Made by a program: the position numbers and the translations under genes. Below the pieces are notes generated by a model. It did no database searches, had not been told where the DNA came from, and saw only the letters and a program-made list of their open reading frames with translations. From Treponemataceae bacterium (GTDB lineage Bacteria; Spirochaetota; Spirochaetia; Treponematales; Treponemataceae): 17,030 bases of DNA. This document shows, piece by piece, positions 7,231 through 14,919 of this stretch (positions within the stretch are counted from its first letter, which is position 1; each line of letters opens with the position of its first letter). Location of the stretch: the NCBI GenBank assembly GCA_024697985.1, contig JAILRX010000216.1, positions 1 to 17,030 of the forward strand, read 5' to 3'.

Positions 7231-8865
7231 TTACTGTATTTTTATAACCAGAAGAGTCTGATCGTCATGCTGTTTTGCATTACCCATGTACTGATTGATA
7301 TCATTCTGCACGAGTTTGGCGATTTCCTTTCCTGTTAAATTACTGTTTTCAGAAACCAGTTTAGTTAGTTTTGAGACGGTGTAAGGCTTTCCATCTTCAT
7401 TTATAGTCTCAACGAGACCATCTGTAAATGTAATGATGATATCACCACATTCAACATTCATTTGTTCATTTTCGTAAACCAAGGCGTTTTCAACACCGAT
7501 CGGCTCACTCATTTTTGAAATCTTTTTGATTTCTTTTGTATCTGCCTTATATATATATATCGGCGTAGTTCCCGCTGTAGAATACTCTATTTTTTTCTCT
7601 ACGCTGTCATAATTGATAAGTGCGATACTTGCAAAGTGATCTACTGAAGTTTCTTTTGAAATTCCTCGGTTTATCCATTCCATGATGGTAGATGCAGACT
7701 GCTTAGAGTTGACTACAAGTCTTACAATTGCTCGCAACATAACCATAATCATCAATGAGTTGATACCTTTTCCGGCAACATCCGCCATGATGAAGGAAAT
7801 CCTGTCTTTTCGGGCAGGTATAATGTCGAAATAGTCGCCGCAGATTCCCTGAGACATGCTCGAATAATTTCCAAGCGAAAGGGTAGGAATGTTAGGCAGT
7901 TTTTTCAGAGTAATCTTTTTCTGAAGTTCTGCAGCAAGATCAGAATCTTTTGTAAGGAATTCATGTTCCTGAATCTGGTTGAACACGTATACACAGTTGA
8001 TTGCAGCTCCTGCAAATTTGGCAAGTGCACTTGCTGTATCAAAATCTGATTCAGCAAAAGGACTCTTTCCGTTGTCTCTAGAAAGGGCAATCAAGCCGAC
8101 TGTTGATTCTTTAATTGTAACTGGGATAAAGATATAGCTTCCTGGCTGAAGGAATTCTTCTGGTCCGTTCTTGAAAACCCTGGAATCAGCAAGGGCATCC
8201 TTGATGAGCTCAGATTTTCCAGATGAGGCGATTTCACCCAGAATATTGTCTGTAAGTTCAAGACGTGCATAGCGCATGTTTGATTTTACGCGAAGTTCTT
8301 TGTGAGGCAAATCTGATGGCAATTCGTATGGAGGTGGGAAGCTTCCTTCCAGGCTCTTTACAGTAAGTACGTCATCAAAATCGTCGAGGAGGAGGATCAT
8401 ACCGCCGTCAGACCCTGTTTTTTCGATGAGGCTTTTGTTGATGAATTCAACGAGCTTTTCGAGGTTTGAATCATCAGAAAAACATTCTGCTGCGTGCATG
8501 AAGTATTTTCGGCCTGTTGAAGAAATGTCAGGTGAGACCTTGCTTTCTCCAAGCGGTGTTTCAAAATCAGGGAAGGACAAATCTATGTCGTCATCATCAT
8601 ATTTATCATTTTTGGAATTTGCCAGAACAATTGCTGTCTGTGCGATAAGACAAGCTATGAAAACCATGCTGACAATGAAAAGAAGCGGCTTGAAAGGAAC
8701 GCAAATTGAAACTAAGGCACCTGCAAACATGATGGCAGAACCAATGGCTGCCATAAGTGGCTTTGTTGCAGCCTTTTTATATGCAACCAAAGTCAAAATA
8801 AATAAAGTTAAGCTAAATGCTGCCACAAGACTGGACAGAATTATCGTTAAAATCTGCGGATCCAA
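7231..8865 (-). CDS. Membrane GAF-PP2C phosphatase (SpoIIE/RsbU type)
   Basis: A 544-residue protein. Three hydrophobic segments (about 5-29, 36-56, 60-82) anchor it in the membrane, followed by an acidic linker (87-100), a GAF-like sensor domain (about 125-295) and a PP2C/SpoIIE phosphatase domain (about 320-544). Metal-site residues are present: GDYFD (343-347, D344), ADVAGKG (361-367, D362), FTDGLVE (480-486, D482) and DDQT (534-537). It should dephosphorylate the STAS protein encoded next, switching the module on in response to a signal sensed by the membrane or GAF part. The start is TTG 8865, with GGGAG (8873-8877) 7 nt upstream; the next in-frame ATG would delete the first membrane helix. 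A (TA)6 tract lies inside the gene at 7548-7560. Confidence 0.9.
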   Translation of the reverse strand: MDPQILTIILSSLVAAFSLTLFILTLVAYKKAATKPLMAAIGSAIMFAGALVSICVPFKPLLFIVSMVFIACLIAQTAIVLANSKNDKYDDDDIDLSFPDFETPLGESKVSPDISSTGRKYFMHAAECFSDDSNLEKLVEFINKSLIEKTGSDGGMILLLDDFDDVLTVKSLEGSFPPPYELPSDLPHKELRVKSNMRYARLELTDNILGEIASSGKSELIKDALADSRVFKNGPEEFLQPGSYIFIPVTIKESTVGLIALSRDNGKSPFAESDFDTASALAKFAGAAINCVYVFNQIQEHEFLTKDSDLAAELQKKITLKKLPNIPTLSLGNYSSMSQGICGDYFDIIPARKDRISFIMADVAGKGINSLMIMVMLRAIVRLVVNSKQSASTIMEWINRGISKETSVDHFASIALINYDSVEKKIEYSTAGTTPIYIYKADTKEIKKISKMSEPIGVENALVYENEQMNVECGDIIITFTDGLVETINEDGKPYTVSKLTKLVSENSNLTGKEIAKLVQNDINQYMGNAKQHDDQTLLVIKIQ

Positions 8866-8906
8866 AATATTACTCCCATTAATTTTATAAAAACTTTAAC
8901 AAAATA

Positions 8907-8935
8907 ATTGTAACATTGAATATTATAGTCGTCAA
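8907..8935 (-). promoter_or_regulatory. Promoter of the partner-switching operon
   Basis: On the minus strand TTGACG (8935-8930) and TACAAT (8912-8907) are separated by exactly 17 bp, a good housekeeping-sigma match. It sits in the 108-bp AT-rich gap after the TPR gene. Transcription would start near 8900, leaving a leader of about 35 nt with the GGGAG ribosome site. No clear terminator separates it from the upstream TPR gene, so read-through is possible. Confidence 0.6.
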
Positions 8936-8973
8936 ATCTTTTTTAGAGGCATGTAAAAATTGTAAATTTTTGC

Positions 8974-10335
8974 TTAGAATTTGAGTTTGCTCAGAACACT
9001 CATCAATTTTTGCTTGCCGATAAGCTCGATCGGACGGTTTTCAACAAACTGAATGATTGATGGAGCAAAGTCCGTGCAGGCAAAAATAAGGCCTTTCATG
9101 TAACCTCGGGTCTTGATTTCATCTGCGGCTTTTCGAACGATGTTCTCATCAATTGGTTCTGAATCTCGGGAAATATATACAAGGAAGATCTGCTCTCTTA
9201 CGCTCATCCAGTTGTCTTTTTTGTTCTGGGTGGCGATCATCGTGCAGCCGACTCTTGATTTCGTGATTTTTGTAGGCGAAAGATTGTATTCCTGAAGAAG
9301 CATTTTCTTGCAGATTTCGATGAAGTTGTCATCAGAGGCGGTGAGGAACTCCTTCATCTGGTCGCTTGTCTGCAATGCCTTGTATTCCTGTATCTTAGCT
9401 GTAACATCCTTGAAGCTTTTGTTTACGGCTGCAATTTTCTGCCACTGTTCCAAAGCTCCGTCGATTTTTCGTGCTTTTTCGTAGCAGGCTGCGAGGAAAT
9501 ATCGGGCATAAAGTGTTTCCTGTGTGTTTTCGTCTTTTGAAGCCTTGATGGCTCTTTCGTATTCACTGATGGCCCTGTCCATGTCGTTCATTGCAAGGTA
9601 GCATGAACCTCGCTCAATGAGGGATTTTTGCTTGAATTCAGGATCTCGAGCAGATTTTTCAAACGAATTTAAAGCGCCTGAAAAATCCTTGCTGTCCTTG
9701 AAAATTTTTCCCTGATAATAATAGGCAGAGAATGTGTCAGGGTTGAGTCGGATTGCAATATCAAGCTGATTTTTTGCTTCCTGAATGTTTTTTCCTCGGT
9801 AATAGAGGAGTGCAAGGGCGGCATGTGCCTTTGCGTGACGTTTGTTAAGCTGAATTGTCTTAAGGTAATATGTAAGTGCCTGTTCAGGCTTGTTGTGCTC
9901 TTCGAATATTTTTGCGGCATTGTAATAATGCTCTGCGTTTGTAGGTTCAAGTTTTGTAAGAAGAATGTATTCTTTGAGCGCATCCTCATACTGTCTGAAT
10001 TTTGAATAGAGGGAAGCAATCTGGTTTCGGAAAACCCTTTCATCAATATCCTGATCAAAAATTGCTGTCTTGTTTACGATTTTGAATTCCATCAGCGCAA
10101 GTTCAGCCTTGTTGTCTGCAAGGTATGCCTGGCCTAGGGCATAGTGAGCTTTGAAGTCCTGAGGATTTTTCTGAATCATTGCCTTTGCGGCTTTGATTGC
10201 TGCTGAATATTTTCCCTGTTTGATTAACTTTTCGATTCCTGCAAGATGTTTTGGATTAGAGGCGGATTTTAAGATGGCAAATACTAGAGCTCCGATTACA
10301 ACAATAATAACTGGAATCAGAATAATTATCAGCAT
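8974..10335 (-). CDS. Membrane-anchored TPR protein with a degenerate Mrr-like C-terminal domain
   Basis: A 453-residue protein. One N-terminal hydrophobic helix (1-22) precedes a long array of tetratricopeptide-type helical pairs (about 35-320), including AHYALGQAYLADNKAELAL, AEHYYNAAKIFEEHNKPEQA and AKAHAALALLYYRGKN. The last 115 residues (about 335-451) recall the Mrr restriction-endonuclease fold: strand VGCTMIAT, strand IFLVYISRD, helix, GLIFACTDFA, then FVENRPIELIGKQKLMSVL. Acidic and lysine residues expected at the PD-(D/E)xK site are absent (C364 near the first Asp position; FLVYIS where a QxK strand is usual), so nuclease activity is unlikely. The TPR region suggests a scaffold at the inner membrane. 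The start at 10335 has GGAGG at 10347-10351. It lies upstream of, and on the same strand as, the phosphatase operon. Confidence 0.8.
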   Translation of the reverse strand: MLIIILIPVIIVVIGALVFAILKSASNPKHLAGIEKLIKQGKYSAAIKAAKAMIQKNPQDFKAHYALGQAYLADNKAELALMEFKIVNKTAIFDQDIDERVFRNQIASLYSKFRQYEDALKEYILLTKLEPTNAEHYYNAAKIFEEHNKPEQALTYYLKTIQLNKRHAKAHAALALLYYRGKNIQEAKNQLDIAIRLNPDTFSAYYYQGKIFKDSKDFSGALNSFEKSARDPEFKQKSLIERGSCYLAMNDMDRAISEYERAIKASKDENTQETLYARYFLAACYEKARKIDGALEQWQKIAAVNKSFKDVTAKIQEYKALQTSDQMKEFLTASDDNFIEICKKMLLQEYNLSPTKITKSRVGCTMIATQNKKDNWMSVREQIFLVYISRDSEPIDENIVRKAADEIKTRGYMKGLIFACTDFAPSIIQFVENRPIELIGKQKLMSVLSKLKF

Positions 10336-10362
10336 TTAAACAATTTCCTCCGATAATATAAA
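10335..10362 (+). promoter_or_regulatory. Weak promoter candidate for the secreted TPR gene
   Basis: TTTAAA (10335-10340) and TATAAA (10357-10362) lie 16 bp apart in the 53-bp gap between divergent TPR genes. Transcription would start near 10369, just before the AGGAG ribosome site (10378-10382). Only 4 of 6 bases match at the -35, and AT-rich DNA produces such matches by chance. Confidence 0.28.
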
Positions 10363-10388
10363 AGCAAATGAATTAACAGGAGTTTATC

Positions 10389-11411
10389 TTGAAACGAATT
10401 CAAATAAAACTATTCGCTTTTATCTTTGTCTTAATGCAAATTTCAGCAAGTCTTTGCTTTGCTGATGCTTTTTCCGAGGGTGAAAAACTTTATAACGAAA
10501 ATCGCCCTGTGGATGCTCTGATGTATTTTCAGAAGGCTCTTGAAGAAAATCCTGAAAACCCTTCAGCTTATAACTTGCTTGGACTTTGCTATTATCAGCT
10601 TGCTGATTATGAAGCTGCACAGCAGACCTTCCTTAAAGGCAGCGAACTTCCAAGTAAATTAAAATATATTCTCTATTATAACGCAGGAAATGCTGCTTTT
10701 GCAATGGGTGATTACGAAAATGCCGAAATCTATTACACCGCCTCAATCGAATTGAATCCTGAATTTTCATCTGCTGTTTTGAACAGGGGAAATACCCGAT
10801 TAAAGCTAAGTCTTTTCAAGGGTGCTTCCGAGGATTACAAGCTTTATCTGGAACTGGAAAGTGATACGGATCAGAGGGAACAGATTGAAAAGTTAATTTA
10901 TGAAGTAAATCAGGCCTGGTATGAGCAGGAACGTGAAAAAATCAATTATGAAATGCAGGAAGAACTTCTGCAGCTTGAAATTCAGCGGCTTTTGACGGAA
11001 AGGGAGACTCGAAAACTTGAATATGAGCTTCGCCTGAAAAAATCCCAGGAGAGAAACAAGGAATTGATGAAGGAACTTGAAAAAGCGCTTTCGGAAAAGG
11101 ATGAATTTTCTCCGGAAGAGGATGATGAAATCGTCAGTGCCGAAGATGATGAAGATCAGATTGTACCGGTTACGGTTCCCGAAGGCGTTGAACTTGAAAA
11201 TGAGGGTCTTGTTGATGAAGTTGATGCTGATGTTGAAGGCGAGCAGACTGATGCTGTCGAGGCTGAAGGCGCCAATTTGACCGACGGCGAGGCTGCGGAT
11301 GGCGAAGATGCCGACGCAGAAGACTCTGTCGATGCAGAAGGCTCAGTTGATGCGGGCAGCGTTGCTGACGAGCCTGTTGATGCGACCGCAACTGAGACGG
11401 CCGGCGAGTGA
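10389..11411 (+). CDS. Exported TPR/coiled-coil protein with acidic tail
   Basis: A 340-residue protein whose family I do not recognise. It starts at TTG 10389, supported by AGGAG (10378-10382) with 6-nt spacing. Residues 1-25 form a signal peptide (KRIQIK, then a hydrophobic core to ASLCFADA). Cleavage near FA/DA is likely; a lipoprotein site at C23 is less likely because Leu precedes it. Three or four TPR units follow (about 27-155; for example NPSAYNLLGLCYYQLADYEA), then a charged coiled coil (about 170-237) and a low-complexity Asp/Glu/Ala/Val/Gly tail (about 238-340). The tail-coding DNA reaches 63% GC (11281-11340), far above the rest of the gene. The location should be periplasmic or outer envelope. 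It may act as a scaffold with the divergent membrane TPR protein (inference). Confidence 0.8.
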   Translation: MKRIQIKLFAFIFVLMQISASLCFADAFSEGEKLYNENRPVDALMYFQKALEENPENPSAYNLLGLCYYQLADYEAAQQTFLKGSELPSKLKYILYYNAGNAAFAMGDYENAEIYYTASIELNPEFSSAVLNRGNTRLKLSLFKGASEDYKLYLELESDTDQREQIEKLIYEVNQAWYEQEREKINYEMQEELLQLEIQRLLTERETRKLEYELRLKKSQERNKELMKELEKALSEKDEFSPEEDDEIVSAEDDEDQIVPVTVPEGVELENEGLVDEVDADVEGEQTDAVEAEGANLTDGEAADGEDADAEDSVDAEGSVDAGSVADEPVDATATETAGE

Positions 11412-13385
11412 TCAGGTGCGCTTCACGCGCTGATACATTTCTTCTTTTGTCAAAATGAACCAGATTGGACGGCCGTGCGGACAATGCGGATCAGGAAGAG
11501 CAAAAATCTTTTCGATGAGGTCGCAGGCAGTCTGATCATCAATATAGTGACCTTCTTTAATGGCACTTTTACAGGCACAAGTTGCAAGAAAGTGCCTCAT
11601 GAATTCAGCAGGTTCAATCTGCTTTTCAAAAATCGCATCGATGATGTCTTTTTTTGTACCCTGCCATTTGATTGGAACTGTCGTGATTGACCATTTTCCA
11701 TCAGTCTTTTCAAGATGAAAACCGGATTTATCCATCTGTTCTTTGATTGATTCCAGATATTCATTCTGGCTTTCTGTTTCGATTTCGATCTCAAACGGAA
11801 AAAGCAGCGGCTGAGTCTGTCCTGCATCCCGTAAAAGTTCTTCGTACAAAACGCGCTCGTGTCCTGCATGCTGATCAATTACGTAAACTGATTCATCTTT
11901 TTCTGCAAATAAAAAGAGGTTGAGTGCGCTTCCGAGGTATTTGAAATCGTATTGCTTTGGCAGCGTTGTTGATTTTGGAAAACTGGTAATGCCGTATGCA
12001 CCAAAACCAGTTGTTTCTGTTGTGCTGCCGGCCGCGCCAAAGTTATCCTCGCCTGATGTTTCGGCCGCACCAAAGGAACCGACGCCCGCGCGGGTATAGT
12101 AGCCCTCGCGTGAAAAATCAGTGGCGCCAATTGTGCCTGTAGTCGAGGATAAATGCGTCCCGCCAAAACTCGGCGCGCCCATACTTGTCCCGGCCACATC
12201 GTCAAATTTGCCAAAAGGGATGCCGCCCGCACTAGAACTGCCCGCACAAGAACTGCCTGCACCCGAGCCGCCGTAGTTTTCTTCCTTTTGCGCAATCGCA
12301 AACTTCGGCTCTGTGAAATCCATCCTGCTTTGATAAGAAGACGGATTTTTCATCAGTGAAATATTTTCCTGCGTGAAAACATTTCGTGTCGTGCTTGAAA
12401 TTGAGTGATGAATCTGCGACAAGTCCTTGAATCTGGCTTCTTTTTTTGCCGGATGAATGTTGAAATCAACAAGACTTGGATTAATTTCTAGAAAAAGACA
12501 TGCTACAGGATGCGTTCCGTTCGGAAAACTTCCCATCACGCCGTACTCGATGGCCTGAATCAAAGAATATTCTGTGATTTTTCGATTGTTAACAAAAATG
12601 TGTATGTTTTTTCTGTCCGAACGGATTACAGAACTGTCTCCGATTACGAGCGTAAAACTCCAGTTATGATTTACCGCATCAGAATTTTTGATTATATGGA
12701 ACTGTTTTTTATCTTCCTGAAGTTCAAGTGCCTGAATTACGCGCTCAACATGATTTTCAGTCTGTGGAAGATCCAGACGGATTTTTCCATCCATGATCAT
12801 CCTGAATGAAATCTGTGGAAAAGGAAGAGCTTTTTCTACAAAAGTCTGCTTGCAAAGCGTGCCTTCAGAAGCCGGTCTTTTCAAAAAGACTCGTCTTGCA
12901 GGGAAGTTTTCAAAAAGCGAAAGGGAAGTGACCACGGTTCCTTTTTCAAGAACGGTCGGCTCAATTGTTTCTTTCATTCCCACTTGGCTTTCGAGCTTCC
13001 ATGCGTTTTCTTCATCACGTTTTGTTTTGATCTCAAGCCGGCTTACGGCTGCGATCGAGGCAAGCGCTTCTCCACGGAAACCCATCGTGCTCAGACTCAA
13101 TAAGTCCTGCTCCTGCTCAATCTTGCTTGTTGCATGCGCCTTTATGCTGTTTTCGAGGTCGTCTTTTGTCATTCCACAGCCGTCATCGATTACGCTTACT
13201 TTTTCGATTCCGCCGCCTGCAATATCAAGTGTGATTGATGTAGCATTAGAGTCAAGTGCATTGTCCAAAAGTTCTCGAACAACCGCATTTGGCCTGTCAA
13301 TTACTTCGCCTGCTGCAATTTTTCTTGCGACTTCTACAGGTAATACTCGTACCGGTTTATATTTTTGAACTTTTTGATTATCCAT
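11412..13385 (-). CDS. mutL: DNA mismatch repair protein MutL
   Basis: A 657-residue protein. The N-terminal GHKL ATPase is complete: RELLDNALD (37-45; E38 and N42 match E29 and N33 of E. coli), DDGCGM (67-72), GFRGEAL (102-108) and NIHPAKKEARF (309-319). The C-terminal dimerisation/nuclease domain has DQHAGHERVLYE (504-515), matching the DQHAx2Ex4E endonuclease motif, plus ACKSAIK (604-610) and CPHGRP (635-640). It should therefore nick DNA itself, as in bacteria lacking MutH. Between the domains, residues about 370-475 form an unusual Gly/Ser/Ala/Thr-rich linker encoded by GC-rich DNA (about 62% against 42% nearby). It is last in xseA-xseB-mutL, starting 13 nt after xseB with only a weak ribosome site. 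Its stop abuts the stop of the convergent TPR gene. Confidence 0.96.
   Translation of the reverse strand: MDNQKVQKYKPVRVLPVEVARKIAAGEVIDRPNAVVRELLDNALDSNATSITLDIAGGGIEKVSVIDDGCGMTKDDLENSIKAHATSKIEQEQDLLSLSTMGFRGEALASIAAVSRLEIKTKRDEENAWKLESQVGMKETIEPTVLEKGTVVTSLSLFENFPARRVFLKRPASEGTLCKQTFVEKALPFPQISFRMIMDGKIRLDLPQTENHVERVIQALELQEDKKQFHIIKNSDAVNHNWSFTLVIGDSSVIRSDRKNIHIFVNNRKITEYSLIQAIEYGVMGSFPNGTHPVACLFLEINPSLVDFNIHPAKKEARFKDLSQIHHSISSTTRNVFTQENISLMKNPSSYQSRMDFTEPKFAIAQKEENYGGSGAGSSCAGSSSAGGIPFGKFDDVAGTSMGAPSFGGTHLSSTTGTIGATDFSREGYYTRAGVGSFGAAETSGEDNFGAAGSTTETTGFGAYGITSFPKSTTLPKQYDFKYLGSALNLFLFAEKDESVYVIDQHAGHERVLYEELLRDAGQTQPLLFPFEIEIETESQNEYLESIKEQMDKSGFHLEKTDGKWSITTVPIKWQGTKKDIIDAIFEKQIEPAEFMRHFLATCACKSAIKEGHYIDDQTACDLIEKIFALPDPHCPHGRPIWFILTKEEMYQRVKRT
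12226..12270. repeat. In-frame 15-bp minisatellite in the mutL linker
   Basis: Three tandem 15-bp units: 12226-12240, 12241-12255 and 12256-12270. Units 1 and 2 differ at one base; units 2 and 3 at five. Read on the minus strand they encode degenerate Ser-Ser-x-Ala-Gly pentapeptides in the MutL linker (about residues 372-388). A gain or loss of units would keep the reading frame. Confidence 0.75.
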
Positions 13386-13398
13386 TGCCTTCTCTTTG

Positions 13399-13632
13399 TT
13401 ATTCTATTGCCGAAAATAAATCCAATTCCGGTGTAGTTTCTTTTTGTTTTGATGGCTGATTTATCAATATCTGAACTTTCTTTTCGATTTTTTCAAGTTC
13501 TTTTTCAAGATTCTTGGAAAGTGTGATGCCTTCCTCAAAAACTGAAACGGCTTCTTCCAAGGACAGATCAGAATTTTTTATTTTAGAACTCAGTTCTTCA
13601 AGTCGGGTTAGTTTTTCCTCAAAATTTTCCAT
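13399..13632 (-). CDS. xseB: Exodeoxyribonuclease VII small subunit
   Basis: A 77-residue helical protein typical of XseB: MENFEEKLTRLEELSSKI, then DLSLEEAVSVFEEGITLSKNLEKEL, followed by a short variable tail. Several XseB chains coat each XseA in exonuclease VII, which degrades single-stranded DNA into oligonucleotides. ATG 13632 lies 3 nt after the xseA stop, with GAGG upstream inside the xseA end. mutL starts 13 nt downstream. The gene order xseA-xseB supports the call, which would be weaker from such a short sequence alone. Confidence 0.93.
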   Translation of the reverse strand: MENFEEKLTRLEELSSKIKNSDLSLEEAVSVFEEGITLSKNLEKELEKIEKKVQILINQPSKQKETTPELDLFSAIE

Positions 13633-13635
13633 AAG

Positions 13636-14856
13636 TTACGACCTCTTCTGTATTTTTGTGATTTCAGATACAAACTTGCCGTCTGAAACTGAAACGATGA
13701 CGTTTTGCTTTTCTTTTAAGTTATCTATGCTGGATATGATTTTTCCGTTTTCATCCTGAACGATTGAAAAACCTCGTTTCAGTACAGAACGCGGATTAAG
13801 CTGTTCAAGAGTGTTTGTTGCAAGTGCCAGCTGATTTTTGCTCTTGTCAATTTTGGACTGAATGGCATTCATCAAATCTGATTTTGCATCGTCCAGTCGT
13901 AGGATATACGAATTTTCCTTATTTCTGAAAAAGCTTTCCATGTTTTCGATTGAAAAACTTTTTGCCATTGTCTTGAAACTGTCAATTTTGCCCGTGATGT
14001 CACGGATAAAACTAAGCCTGTACTGTTCGATCGAGTTTTCAAGATCGGACAGTATAGGTGAAGCCAGTTCCGCGGCGGCGGACGGAGTCGGCGCCCTGTA
14101 GTCTGCCGCAAAGTCGCTGAGCATCGTGTCGATTTCGTGTCCTACGGCTGAAATTGTCGGAATTTTGCTTTCTGCAATTGCCCTTACGACGCACTCTTCA
14201 GAAAAAGGCAGCAGGTCTTCAAGAGATCCGCCGCCGCGTCCCACGATGAGCACATCAACCATATCAAATTCGTTTGCAATCTTTATCTGCTTTGCAATGC
14301 TTTCTGCAGCGTCTGCTCCCTGAACCTGGCACGGAAAAATTATGACCGATATTTTAGGATTTCGTCTTTCAAGAATCTGAAGTATGTCTCGTAATGCAGC
14401 TCCGGTCGGACTTGTTACGACTCCGATAGTATTCGGAAAGAATGGAATGTTCTGTTTTCGCTCCTGGTCAAAAAGACCTTCCGCTGCCAGACGTCTTTTT
14501 CTCTGTTCAATCATCAGCAAAAGATTTCCGTCTCCCACTTTTTCCATGGAATTGACCGTAATCTGATATGTTCCTCTCTGAGCGTAGACTGAAATCTGGC
14601 CTTTGACCTGAACTTTCATACCATCCTGTGGCGTGAAGGTGAGTGAACCTGCCCTATATTTGAACATTACCGCACTGATAGAAGCTTTTTCATCCTTGAG
14701 CGTGAAATACAGATGACCCGTACTTGAAGGCCTGTAATTGGAAATTTCTCCTTCAACGCAGACTTCTGGAAGAGACTGTTCTAGTAATTGCTTGATTATT
14801 TCGGTCAGTTGAGAGACCGAAAGAGAATTGTTTTCTGAATCCTGTAATCCACCCAT
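13636..14856 (-). CDS. xseA: Exodeoxyribonuclease VII large subunit
   Basis: A 406-residue protein, near the usual length. An N-terminal OB-fold (about 12-108; VCVEGEISNYRPSSTGHLYFTLKD) binds single-stranded DNA. The nuclease core follows, with GVVTSPTGAALRDI (145-158), RGGGSLEDLLPFSEE (207-221) and VGHEIDTMLSDFAADYRAPTPSAAAE (from 238). A long helical region binds XseB, and the C-terminal LNPRSVLKRGFSIV block is typical of the family. It is first in the xseA-xseB-mutL operon. ATG 14856 has no Shine-Dalgarno; a -10-like TATACT lies 7 nt before it, so the message may be leaderless. The start fits the beginning of the OB domain, and no better in-frame start lies upstream of the -10 box. Confidence 0.95.
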   Translation of the reverse strand: MGGLQDSENNSLSVSQLTEIIKQLLEQSLPEVCVEGEISNYRPSSTGHLYFTLKDEKASISAVMFKYRAGSLTFTPQDGMKVQVKGQISVYAQRGTYQITVNSMEKVGDGNLLLMIEQRKRRLAAEGLFDQERKQNIPFFPNTIGVVTSPTGAALRDILQILERRNPKISVIIFPCQVQGADAAESIAKQIKIANEFDMVDVLIVGRGGGSLEDLLPFSEECVVRAIAESKIPTISAVGHEIDTMLSDFAADYRAPTPSAAAELASPILSDLENSIEQYRLSFIRDITGKIDSFKTMAKSFSIENMESFFRNKENSYILRLDDAKSDLMNAIQSKIDKSKNQLALATNTLEQLNPRSVLKRGFSIVQDENGKIISSIDNLKEKQNVIVSVSDGKFVSEITKIQKRS

Positions 14857-14863
14857 TTGCTAA

Positions 14864-14869
14864 AGTATA
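14864..14869 (-). promoter_or_regulatory. Probable -10 box of the xseA-xseB-mutL operon
   Basis: TATACT on the minus strand (14869-14864) lies 7 nt before the xseA ATG, so transcription would start at or next to the start codon. The -35 position holds only TTTCTT or TTTTCT, a weak match. It shares a 63-bp region with the divergent spiro-SPASM promoter. Confidence 0.4.
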
Positions 14870-14908
14870 TCATATTTTTTTGCTAAAAGAAAAGGTAAAA
14901 TCAGCCGA

Positions 14909-14914
14909 TATTGT
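14909..14914 (+). promoter_or_regulatory. Possible -10 box of the spiro-SPASM gene
   Basis: TATTGT (14909-14914) ends 5 nt before ATG 14920, and no Shine-Dalgarno is present at a useful distance. I cannot find a good -35. The position again suggests a leaderless message, but this is the weakest of the three cases. Confidence 0.28.
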
Positions 14915-14919
14915 AGAGT

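Noticed and set aside
8940..8973. Terminator after the TPR gene
   Set aside because: The inverted AT-only stretch around 8955-8972 lacks a GC stem, so it would be a poor intrinsic terminator.
12793..13368. 191-codon plus-strand frame inside mutL
   Set aside because: It is antisense to the conserved MutL ATPase domain, with no ribosome site or recognisable domain; a shadow of mutL codon use.
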